From positions 124,001 through 188,000 of the forward strand of contig JAKLEA010000002.1 of assembly GCA_022711755.1 (NCBI GenBank): 64,000 bases of DNA, in the 5' to 3' direction. Shown here in pieces: positions 8,415-16,422 of this stretch; within the stretch, counting starts at the first letter, position 1, and every line of letters begins with the position of its first letter. The translations under genes were made by a program, and so were the position numbers. This DNA is from Planctomycetota bacterium. GTDB lineage: Bacteria > Planctomycetota > Brocadiia > SM23-32 > JAKLEA01. The notes under the pieces are model-generated. The model saw only the letters and a list, made by a program, of their open reading frames with translations, was not told the origin of the DNA and ran no database searches.

Positions 8415-11324
8415 TCATTCGCACTTCCGGCAGCGATAGGCCTCCAACTCCGAAATCGTCGGCACGACCGACGCCTTGTCAACGACGAGTTGCAGCCTCT
8501 TTGTCGTTACCGGCTTTTCCAGGTTGACTATCAGTCTGCGGCCGGCGCGTTTGCCTTCGGCGATCTTTTTGAACGATTGGCCGTCCCATGCCTCAAGCCG
8601 CCATGACTCGATCCGGTTGCCGAATTCCATGCATTCGTCAATCACGACGCGATCAAGGACGACTGGCTCGTCCCATGCAAGCTCAACCCAGCAACCGCTC
8701 ACGTCGCCCTCGCGGCTGTTCCAGCGGGTTGAGGCGTTGCCGTCGTTGATTTTCACCGCTTCGTAGCCGCCGGGCCAGGCGGACGATGCGAAGGCTCGCG
8801 CCTTGCGCGAAAGATTCTCCGGCAGAGGAACCTGCATCACGACGCTGATCTCCTGCGCGGGGACGCCTTCCGCCTCCACCTTGATCTTGCCGGTCCAGGT
8901 CTGGCCGGCGTCGAGGCCGGCCGGATCGGCCTTGACGGCAATGACAGTATTGTCTGGAGTGTACAAGGTGGCGTTAGTATTTTCCGAAACCTGTATTGCT
9001 GGCCCCAAATCCGACGCTGGCGGCGTGATCTGGATTTTGCCGTCAGGTGAAGACGCTCGCCACTTGATCGGCTTCGGCCCCAGGTTCTCGATTCGGATTT
9101 CCCCTCTCCCGTTCTTCCCAACATGGCAGGTCTCAGGCGAGACCAGTATCGTCGGTTCTTCCAGCGGAACGAATTGCACGGACCACTCGCAACGTTCCAA
9201 CTCGGGCTGAATCACAATCCTGGCGACGCCGCGATCAGATACAACCTTCACGGTGCCCGAAGATGCGGAAGCTTTTTTCACTCGATAGCTACCAGCGGCA
9301 AAGACGACTTCGTATGGATCGTCCTTAACGAGATGCGTCGAAATCCCGTCCGCCTTAATATCACCGGCGCTGCGTGACCATGTTATCTTCTCAAGATCAA
9401 GTCCGCCCTGGCTCATGTGTCTGCTCGTCGAGAGAATGACCGGGCCTCCGTGACTCGGGAAGACAACGGCGAATAACTGTCCCTCAAGCGGAGCCATGTG
9501 ACTGAGAATCTTTGCATCGCTTCTGTGCCGCCCCAGGTACTGCGCATTCCAGTAGTCGTAGACATGCACAGCCATGCCTGGATTGACCGGTCCGGTTCTG
9601 GCCAGATCAAGAATCTTCTCAACCTGAGCGTCTTCATAGTTGAACAATCCGACTACGTCCCACGTCCCCCACGGCTTCGCAATCCGAAGGGTGAACGTGT
9701 CGTACTTCTTCCAGTTCTCAATGCGATAGAGGTTCACGGGCTTGATGTCGAGCATAGGGAATGAGCGCTGCCACACGCGCATGATTTCCGGCGGGACGGA
9801 CGTCCATACGTCGTCGGTCAGGAACTGCTGCCCGGTGAGGACTCGCGCCTGAGCGTTGAGTCTTGCGCGTTCGACGGTTGCCGTGTGCAGGTTAGCGGCG
9901 GCGTCCGGATCGCTCCACCAGCAGACGTTATTGAGGAAGTTCCAGCGTATCACCACGTCCGTGGCGTGGCCGTCATTGCCGGTGTCGCCGCCGGTGCGGG
10001 AGCCGTCAACCGGCCCGATAGCCGTAACCGGCGTGCCCCAGCAGGCGTTGATGAATTTCTCCTCGCCCACGATTTCGCGCCCGATCTGAAGCCCCTTGCG
10101 ATAGCCTTCCACCCCGTTGCCGTCGCTTGATTTCTCGTAACGGTCGCTGACCTCCGGCTGGCCGTCAATCTTGAAGAAATCGTTGTTCCAAGCTTCGCTC
10201 GCCTTGCGCCAGAACTTGCCGTACCACTCGGCGACAGCCTCCGGATTGTTGACGTTCAAGACTGCCGCGCCCTTGTTGCCATAGTTCCAGTTCACGCCGC
10301 CGAACGCATGGAGAAATTTGCCGTTCGCGTCGTGAAGGAACCACTCCGGATGATCTTTGGCAACACTTTCAGGCGCGACAGCAAAGGGCGTGAACCATAT
10401 GCCGGGGATCAGCCCCTTCGATCGGATGTAGTCCGACAGCGCGCACATGTAGGCGTCGTCGTTGAAGAGGTAGTTGTCGTCAAGCTGGAAGACGAGTCTT
10501 TCGGCGTAGGGCAGCAGGTTCTTCGCAACCCAGTCAACCTGCGGGAAGAGCCATTCCTTTCTCTGCGCCGGTTTGCCCTCCCAGCCCTTGATGCCGTACC
10601 ACGTCATGGCGACGACGGGCGCGGTCTGCCACGCCCCGCGCTTGCGCATGGGGGCGTAGTGTTTGATGCCAAGTTCGTCGCGGTAGTAATGACGCCGGAT
10701 TTTGAGAGAAACGAGTCCCTTGCCGCAGGGCGCTCTCGCGATAACGCGCAATGGCCCCTTCCCACGATCGTTTTGCCGCCACCACGCAACGGACGATTCC
10801 GAGAAAGCCGTAATCGCAAGATCGCGCTCCGGATCGAAAAGGGATTTGGCCGAATGGACTTCCGCCGGGCCGAGAGTTGAAAATAGAACGTCCTGTTTGT
10901 CAGGCTCCTGATCCCCAAGAATGGCAGGCATGGCCTTTTCGCCGAGGCAGGACTCCGCTTCTATTATGACATCTTTGAAGCCCTCTCCAACCGTAGCAAC
11001 ATCTACGGTTCCATTGTCCGAAATACGAAAGGTTATGCTGAAACCGTTTGACAGGCTTAATCGCAGTTCCTTCCTTTCCTGATCACAGACCGCCGAGGGC
11101 TTCAGAGCAACATCGTCAGTCGAGAACCTTGTCTTTATATTCGATGAAACCACGGCAATCCTGTCCAGCAGCTTCCCGTATTCCGCGTCGGATATGGAGA
11201 CCGTGCGGTTCTCAGTCGAGAACGCAACGCTGACGCCGGCGTGGGTGAGCGTCTCGTCGGCCCGCGCAGCGGTCGCGGCGAAAAATGCCGATGCTAATGC
11301 GATACAGACGAATCTTGCAGACAT
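8415..11324 (-). CDS. Secreted alpha-galactosidase-like glycoside hydrolase (clan GH-D) with C-terminal discoidin domain
   Basis: The 969-residue protein starts with a clear signal peptide (MSARFVCIALASAFFAATAARAD). Residues about 230-560 form a TIM-barrel of the GH27/GH36 type: the nucleophile candidate is D387 in DFFKIDGQ and the acid/base candidate D447 in GSRTGGD. LDDNYL and GIWFTPF are further barrel blocks. A beta-rich C-terminal region follows, then a domain of about 140 residues (NDGNASTRWNSREGD ... WRLEAWDGQSF) that matches an F5/8 type C (discoidin) carbohydrate-binding fold. It probably removes alpha-linked sugars from polysaccharides outside the cytoplasm. AGGGAGGAA lies 4-5 bases before the start codon. 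Exact GH family assignment needs a profile search. Confidence 0.88.
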   Translation of the reverse strand: MSARFVCIALASAFFAATAARADETLTHAGVSVAFSTENRTVSISDAEYGKLLDRIAVVSSNIKTRFSTDDVALKPSAVCDQERKELRLSLSNGFSITFRISDNGTVDVATVGEGFKDVIIEAESCLGEKAMPAILGDQEPDKQDVLFSTLGPAEVHSAKSLFDPERDLAITAFSESSVAWWRQNDRGKGPLRVIARAPCGKGLVSLKIRRHYYRDELGIKHYAPMRKRGAWQTAPVVAMTWYGIKGWEGKPAQRKEWLFPQVDWVAKNLLPYAERLVFQLDDNYLFNDDAYMCALSDYIRSKGLIPGIWFTPFAVAPESVAKDHPEWFLHDANGKFLHAFGGVNWNYGNKGAAVLNVNNPEAVAEWYGKFWRKASEAWNNDFFKIDGQPEVSDRYEKSSDGNGVEGYRKGLQIGREIVGEEKFINACWGTPVTAIGPVDGSRTGGDTGNDGHATDVVIRWNFLNNVCWWSDPDAAANLHTATVERARLNAQARVLTGQQFLTDDVWTSVPPEIMRVWQRSFPMLDIKPVNLYRIENWKKYDTFTLRIAKPWGTWDVVGLFNYEDAQVEKILDLARTGPVNPGMAVHVYDYWNAQYLGRHRSDAKILSHMAPLEGQLFAVVFPSHGGPVILSTSRHMSQGGLDLEKITWSRSAGDIKADGISTHLVKDDPYEVVFAAGSYRVKKASASSGTVKVVSDRGVARIVIQPELERCEWSVQFVPLEEPTILVSPETCHVGKNGRGEIRIENLGPKPIKWRASSPDGKIQITPPASDLGPAIQVSENTNATLYTPDNTVIAVKADPAGLDAGQTWTGKIKVEAEGVPAQEISVVMQVPLPENLSRKARAFASSAWPGGYEAVKINDGNASTRWNSREGDVSGCWVELAWDEPVVLDRVVIDECMEFGNRIESWRLEAWDGQSFKKIAEGKRAGRRLIVNLEKPVTTKRLQLVVDKASVVPTISELEAYRCRKCE

Positions 11325-11542
11325 GATTTCCTCCCTAGAGTCCGGCAGGACGCCGATAGCGACGGAGGTTTCCGTCGCGCCGCAAGGGCAACGTACCCGC
11401 CCCGCCCATAACGGTCAATAAGCGATTCGGTAAGAGTATTGCATATTCCGTCCGACTCAGTTAATTTATTTCCCCTGCAAGGCGGCGGAGCTTGTTTGCC
11501 CGGACGCGCCTCGGCGGGTATAAAACCTGCGCCAAATTTCAC

Positions 11543-11628
11543 GGCTGATTCCCTGTGACGGAGATCAGCCTTCGGGAATCATCCCCCCATGCTCGGAACG
11601 CCATCCGAGCCGGCCGGCCAAACCGGCC
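11543..11628 (+). promoter_or_regulatory. Structured leader with mutually exclusive stems, candidate attenuator or riboswitch
   Basis: GGCTGAT (11543-11549) can pair with ATCAGCC (11564-11570), while GATTCCC (11547-11553) can pair with GGGAATC (11574-11580). The two stems share three bases and cannot form together. Two more hairpins follow, GCTCGG/CCGAGC (11591-11610) and GGCCGG/CCGGCC (11612-11628), ending about 10 bases before the Shine-Dalgarno of the next gene. I recognise no known riboswitch class. Upstream, 11513-11533 holds a weak palindrome resembling the core of the dispersed repeat; nothing else is seen between 11325 and 11650. Confidence 0.5.
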
Positions 11629-11650
11629 TTTCACACAGGAAGGAAATTAG

Positions 11651-13069
11651 ATGACGAAGAAGAAGGAAACGCAACTCGTGGAGAGAGAGAAGCCGAACCT
11701 CATGGAGGATCAATTCCCGCACGACGAGCCGCCGCGCATAACTTTCGACGGCCCGGCGATAGAGATCATGGACGGGAAGAAATATGAGATTGACCTGACG
11801 AAGATCAAGGATCGCGACATCCATATCACCGACACAACTTTCCGCGATGGCCAGCAGGCGCGCGCCCCGTACACCATCCAGCAGATGCTCCAGCTATACG
11901 ACCTTCTGGCGCAGCTCTCAGGCCCCCATGGCGTGATCCGCAATACGGAACTTTTCGTCTACAGCCGCAAGGACCGTGAAGCCGTGACGAAATTCCTGGA
12001 GCGGGGATACGACTTCCCGAAGGTCACCGGCTGGATACGCGCCGAGGAGGCCGACCTCCACATGGTTGCGTCGGTCGGAATCAAAGAGACCGGAATGCTT
12101 ACCTCGTGCAGCGATTACCATATCTACTGGAAGCTCAAGAAAAACCGCGCCGGGGCCCTTGAACACTACACCAGGATGGTCAGGGAAGCCCTCAACAAGG
12201 GCATACGCCCCAGGTGCCACCTTGAGGACGTGACGCGCGCAGACATTGACGGATTCGTCGTCCCCCTCGTCCAGGCCTACGAGCGCATCAGCGAGGAAGT
12301 CCCCGAGGACATGAAGGTCAAGATACGGCTCTGCGACACGATGGGCTTCGGGGTGAACTACCCCGGCGCGACATTGCCGCGCAGCGTGCCGAAGCTGATC
12401 CTGAAGATGATCCACGACTGCGGAATCCCGTCCTCAAGGCTTGAGTGGCACGGGCACAACGACTTTCACAGGGTCTTCGTCAACGGCACGACCGCGTGGC
12501 TCTACGGGGCGGACGGGCTGAACTGCACGCTGGTCGGCATCGGCGAGCGCACCGGCAATCCGCCGCTTGAAGGCGCGATCTTCGAATACATCGGGCTGAA
12601 GGGCGGGATGTGCGGGATTGACACGTCGGTCATCACGGACATTGCGCACTACTATCGCTCAATCGGCACGCGGATTTCCGTGCGTTACCCGTTCGTCGGG
12701 GACGATTTCCACAAGACCCGCGCCGGCATCCACGCCGGCGGACTGGCCGCGGACGAGCGCATCTACAGCATCTTCGACACGAAGAAGCTCCTCAAGCGCC
12801 CGTCGGAGATCATGATCACGGACAAGTCCGGCTCCGAGGGCGTATCGCTCTGGGTGAACAATTACCTGGGACTGCACGGCAAGAACTGCCTGGGCCGGAC
12901 AAAGATGGTCAAGATCATGCGCTGGGTGGCAGACCAGTACGACGTCCACGGCCGCCTGACCTCGATTTCCGACCGGGAGATGGCCGAACTGGTCAAGCAG
13001 TACCTGCCCAAGGAGTTTGAGAAGGCTGAAAAGGAAGGCCGCCTGACCTACGTCCATCATGACGAGTAG
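11651..13069 (+). CDS. HMGL-family acyl-CoA condensing enzyme (2-isopropylmalate / homocitrate / Re-citrate synthase type)
   Basis: The 472-residue protein is a Claisen-condensing TIM-barrel enzyme that joins acetyl-CoA to a 2-oxoacid. The barrel starts with DTTFRDGQQARAPYT (about residue 58-72), whose Arg-Asp pair binds the oxoacid and metal, and WHGHNDFH supplies the His-x-His metal ligands. GIGERTGNPPLEG is the second family signature. The first 50 residues are an extra charged extension. It lacks the long regulatory C-terminal LeuA domain of true isopropylmalate synthases, so homocitrate synthase or Re-citrate synthase are real alternatives. No leucine or lysine genes are nearby to decide. 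The ATG follows AGGAAGGAAA, and a structured leader precedes it. A strong terminator follows. Confidence 0.85.
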   Translation: MTKKKETQLVEREKPNLMEDQFPHDEPPRITFDGPAIEIMDGKKYEIDLTKIKDRDIHITDTTFRDGQQARAPYTIQQMLQLYDLLAQLSGPHGVIRNTELFVYSRKDREAVTKFLERGYDFPKVTGWIRAEEADLHMVASVGIKETGMLTSCSDYHIYWKLKKNRAGALEHYTRMVREALNKGIRPRCHLEDVTRADIDGFVVPLVQAYERISEEVPEDMKVKIRLCDTMGFGVNYPGATLPRSVPKLILKMIHDCGIPSSRLEWHGHNDFHRVFVNGTTAWLYGADGLNCTLVGIGERTGNPPLEGAIFEYIGLKGGMCGIDTSVITDIAHYYRSIGTRISVRYPFVGDDFHKTRAGIHAGGLAADERIYSIFDTKKLLKRPSEIMITDKSGSEGVSLWVNNYLGLHGKNCLGRTKMVKIMRWVADQYDVHGRLTSISDREMAELVKQYLPKEFEKAEKEGRLTYVHHDE

Positions 13070-13098
13070 GGCGGGGGCGCTAAACGCATAAAGACAGG

Positions 13099-13133
13099 AA
13101 GGCCTGCCGTCCCATTCGGACGACAGGCCTTTC
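13099..13133 (+). terminator. Rho-independent terminator of the HMGL-family gene
   Basis: AAGGCCTGCCGTCC pairs with GGACGACAGGCCTT at 13 of 14 positions around a short loop, followed by TTCTTCTT. It lies 30 bases after the stop. Confidence 0.85.
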
Positions 13134-13213
13134 TTCTTCCGGCATTACATGGCCTGCGATTCCATGCCGCATGATTCACAGATTGACGAAAGCGTAATAT
13201 GGAGGCAAATCTG

Positions 13214-14215
13214 ATGAATCTCATCCCGCCGACTCTGATTCTCCTCCTTCTGGGCGCCGCCGAGTCTTCTCCTGAACCGCAACCTCCGCCCCCGCCGGTC
13301 TTCAAGCTTTTCGACACCCCGCTGCGCGATACCTCAATATGTCTGGCTCCCGATGGCTTCTATTATCTGACCGGCACGGTTCAGCCGTTCTGGGATTTCA
13401 ACGAGGGCATTCGACTCTGGAAATCGCCTGACCTGGTCCATTGGGAATCGCTCGGCATGGTCTGGCGCTACGGCGATAGCCCCTGGCATAAGAAATACCT
13501 GGAAGCGCGGAAACCAATCTGGGCGCCTGAAATCCATTACCTCAAGGGCGCGTTCTGGCTTACCTACAGCATGCCTGGATGGGACGGAACCGCGAAGACC
13601 TCCGGCTGCGGGCTTCTGCGCAGCGCGACGGGCAAGCCGGAAGGGCCGTACGCGGACGTTCAGCCGAACGAGCGCATGGGCGACGAGATTGACGCGACGC
13701 TTTTTGAGGATTCGGATGGCGCGGTGTACTTCGTCTGGCATTGTGGAAAGATCGCGCGCATGAAACCGGATATGAGCGGCCTCGCGGAACCATATGTCAG
13801 GCTCAGGACGACATCAACCGATCCGGCGCCGAATCATCATTCCAATCTCTGCAAGGGCATATTCGGCGCGGACTCGTTTGACCACGTGGGATATGAAGGC
13901 GTCTTCCTGTTCAAAGCGAACAATCTGTATCACCTCGCCTGCGCGGAGATGATTGACGGGCGTTATCATTGCATGGTCGCTACGTCATCCGACATAAAGG
14001 GGCCGTACAGCGAGAGACGGATTCTGGTTCCTGACGCAGGTCACGCCACGCTGTTTCAGGACAAGTCCGGCGCGTGGTGGTGCACGTTCTTCGGAAACGG
14101 CAAGCCCGCCCCGCAGATAGAATTGCCCGGCTTGGTCCCGATGCGGTTTGACGCTGCCGGACTTATGCGGCCATGCCTATCGCTGCCGTCCAGCCTGCAT
14201 TTATTTGAACGGTGA
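13214..14215 (+). CDS. Secreted GH43-like five-bladed beta-propeller glycosidase
   Basis: The 333-residue product has an N-terminal signal sequence (MNLIPPTLILLLLGAAES) followed by a proline-rich linker and then a single GH43-type propeller. Family features seen are RDTSICLAPDGFYYLTGT (first blade), WKSPDLVHWE, IWAPEIHYLKGAFWLTYS, the GDEIDATLFEDSDG block carrying the pKa-modulating Asp, and YEGVFLFKANNLYHLACA with the likely acid Glu. Typical substrates of this family are arabinans, xylans or galactans. I chose the ATG at 13214 because GGAGG lies 8 bases upstream; an in-frame ATG at 13199 overlaps that site. Gene order places it alone, between a terminator and a convergent helicase gene. Confidence 0.82.
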   Translation: MNLIPPTLILLLLGAAESSPEPQPPPPPVFKLFDTPLRDTSICLAPDGFYYLTGTVQPFWDFNEGIRLWKSPDLVHWESLGMVWRYGDSPWHKKYLEARKPIWAPEIHYLKGAFWLTYSMPGWDGTAKTSGCGLLRSATGKPEGPYADVQPNERMGDEIDATLFEDSDGAVYFVWHCGKIARMKPDMSGLAEPYVRLRTTSTDPAPNHHSNLCKGIFGADSFDHVGYEGVFLFKANNLYHLACAEMIDGRYHCMVATSSDIKGPYSERRILVPDAGHATLFQDKSGAWWCTFFGNGKPAPQIELPGLVPMRFDAAGLMRPCLSLPSSLHLFER

Positions 14216-14271
14216 TGGGAGTTTCGGCTCTAACCCGGATGATTTTATCAGCGCCCGGCGAGAACGCAGAT

Positions 14272-15621
14272 TTATCGCCCGTGCGTCCTGGAATCGCGCC
14301 TCGGCCCGGTCCTTCTGTTCCGGTTATGGTCGGGGCTGTGATTCTCCCCTCCCTCCCGGCGCTCCGGAGCGTTCTGCCGCCCCGACCGCGCCCGGGGTCT
14401 TCCGCCACGGCGGGAGTTTCCGGACGACGGGCGGGCGGTTCCGGTCCCGCGAGAATGTCCGGATGCGCGCGCGCTTGACGGCACGCGATCCGCCTCTTCC
14501 ACGGGAATGTCCGACCTGACCAGCGGCAGCTTGGCGGAGATCATCTTCTCAAGCTCCGCCAGCGCCCGGCGATCCTCCCGCGTCACGAACGTCGTGGCCA
14601 TTCCGCAGGCCCCGACTCGGGCGGTGCGGCCGACGCGGTGGATGTAATCCTCGCAACTGCCCGGGAAATCGTAATTGATGACGTGCTCGATGTCGGCAAC
14701 GTCAAGCCCGCGCGACGCGATATCCGTCGCCACCAAGACGCGGTTGGTCCCGTCGCGGAAGCCGGCCATTGTCTTCTCCCGCTGGGATTGCTCCCGGTCG
14801 CCGTGCAGACGTCCGACTTGAAAGCGGCGGGACAACGCGCGGGCCAGTCGGTCAACCTTGCGCTTTGTGCGCGCGAAGATCAGGACGCGCCCCTTGCTCT
14901 CCCTGAGCAGGCTCATGAGCAGCGGCGTCTTGCCTGACTCCTGAACGTCGTAGAGGTTCTGCGTGGCGCTGGCCACCGGCGTAGTCCGCCCGACCTTGAT
15001 CCGAACAGGCGAGCGCATGTGCCGCCGCACGAGTTTCTCGACCTCATCCGGCATCGTCGCCGTGAACATCAGCGTCTGCCGTTCCTTCGGCAGCGCGTTG
15101 ATGATCTCCACGATCTGCGGCATGAAGCCCATGTCGTACATCCGGTCCGCCTCGTCCACCGCAAGGATTTTGATGTCCTTGAGCACAACTGTGCGTGAGC
15201 GAATGTGGTCAATGAGCCTTCCCGGCGTGGCCACGAGGACGTTGGGCCAGCTTCGGAGGGCCTTGTAGTCCTCCTTGATGGGGATGCCGCCCACAACCAG
15301 CGCCACGGCGATGCCGCTGGACCTGCCGAGGTTCTGGAGCGCCTCGGCCGTCTGCTGCGCCAGCTCGCGAGTCGGAGCCAGGATGAGAGCCGACATTTCG
15401 ACCTTGCCGGCGGTCTTTTGAATGATGGGCAGGCCGAAGGCGGCGGTCTTGCCGGTTCCGGTCTGGGCCAGTCCGATGATGTCCTTGCCGCTCAGCGCGG
15501 GGGGGATGCATTCGGCCTGGATGGGGGTGGGATTCTGATACCCCAGTTCCGCCACGTCCCTGAGAATGTTTTCCGAGAGTCCGTACTGGGAGAAATTACT
15601 CCCGTTCTGATTCGACTCCAC
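14272..15621 (-). CDS. DEAD-box ATP-dependent RNA helicase with basic RG-rich tail
   Basis: The 449-residue protein unwinds RNA with ATP. All helicase motifs are visible: the Q-motif region GYQNPTPIQ, Walker A AQTGTGKT, PTRELAQQ, VDEADRM, SAT-equivalent TAT in MFTATMPDEV, and the motif VI HRVGRTAR. The C-terminal 90 residues are rich in Arg, Gly and Ser and end in RRTGPRRDSRTHGR, as in RhlE/CsdA-type enzymes that use the tail to bind RNA. The best start is the GTG at 15621, just ahead of FSQYGLSENI where such proteins normally begin; an ATG at 15735 would add 38 atypical residues. A long leader with a strong hairpin precedes it, which would fit cold-induced control. Confidence 0.92.
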   Translation of the reverse strand: MESNQNGSNFSQYGLSENILRDVAELGYQNPTPIQAECIPPALSGKDIIGLAQTGTGKTAAFGLPIIQKTAGKVEMSALILAPTRELAQQTAEALQNLGRSSGIAVALVVGGIPIKEDYKALRSWPNVLVATPGRLIDHIRSRTVVLKDIKILAVDEADRMYDMGFMPQIVEIINALPKERQTLMFTATMPDEVEKLVRRHMRSPVRIKVGRTTPVASATQNLYDVQESGKTPLLMSLLRESKGRVLIFARTKRKVDRLARALSRRFQVGRLHGDREQSQREKTMAGFRDGTNRVLVATDIASRGLDVADIEHVINYDFPGSCEDYIHRVGRTARVGACGMATTFVTREDRRALAELEKMISAKLPLVRSDIPVEEADRVPSSARASGHSRGTGTARPSSGNSRRGGRPRARSGRQNAPERREGGENHSPDHNRNRRTGPRRDSRTHGR

Positions 15622-15676
15622 TACTGAACACCTTTCACAAAAAAGCGCCTCTCGAATGATCGTCGGGCGTTGCTTT

Positions 15677-15716
15677 CCGGGCCGCACCTCTCCCAGTGGA
15701 GAGCCGTCCGGCCCGG
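15677..15716 (-). promoter_or_regulatory. Leader hairpin of the helicase gene
   Basis: CCGGGCCG/CGGCCCGG (8 bp) encloses CTCTCC/GGAGAG (6 bp) with a 4-base loop and small internal bulges. It lies about 60 bases before the GTG start, inside the predicted untranslated leader. Confidence 0.55.
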
Positions 15717-15900
15717 GGCGACGAGGAACGCTCATGCGTTCTTTGCCTCGTCTGGCGCCCGGCTATTCGTTGTTCCCTGCGGGCGCTCTGTCAGTGAAGG
15801 TTCCGCTTGATGCGTTTGCTCCTGAGCGGTCGGATGAAAAACCTGACGACACGAACCGACCGATGAGCATTGGCTGGTGAAAAGATAGCAAGAAACCGAG

Positions 15901-15906
15901 ATTATA
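15901..15906 (-). promoter_or_regulatory. Possible promoter -10 box of the helicase gene
   Basis: TATAAT on the minus strand is an exact -10 match, but no good -35 box lies 16-18 bases upstream. It would give a leader of about 270 bases. Confidence 0.35.
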
Positions 15907-16422
15907 ATTCCCTGGCTCCAACCACTTGCGTTGCCGACCAATACTTCACTTATGAAGATTATAACGGGGTTACAAGACAAATGCAAGCGAAATTTCCACG
16001 GCCGCTTTCGTTTCTCTGGGTATGCACATGACTCAAGTCCATGCTATATGTTGTACTCTGGTCTGAAGCGCTTTTCTCCGCGTGTTTCCGGGCGATGTGC
16101 CGGCGACACGCCAGCAGCCTGTTGGGTCGAGAGATAGAACATCGGGCGCATAATGCGCCAGTTCACCGAAAACCTGTCCGGAGGGCCGGTTCCATCAAGT
16201 TCTTGTGAATGGCTCAGGTCACGAGCCAAGCCATGACAGCCGCAGGCAATCGCATACTTCATCTGGCAGACGGCGTAAAGGATTTCAATGCCGAATGGTG
16301 TTTCAGTCTCCAAGGAATAGCTTCCATGTCCAGACATACTACATATGACCCCTACTGAAGTCATGTGCATACCCAGATTCGTTTCATTGCATGACCTCAG
16401 ACGCCGGGGTAAAATCGCCGTT
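15907..16422. other. Non-coding interval
   Basis: I see no credible gene here. A minus-strand open frame of 108 codons at 16044-16370 lacks a ribosome binding site and any family signal. One small palindrome, GGCGCA/TGCGCC with loop TAA, lies at 16145-16159. Confidence 0.5.

Noticed and set aside
16044..16370. A 108-codon minus-strand frame in a non-coding interval
   Set aside because: It has no ribosome binding site and no domain, and its sequence is partly made of a small palindrome and repeat-like DNA.
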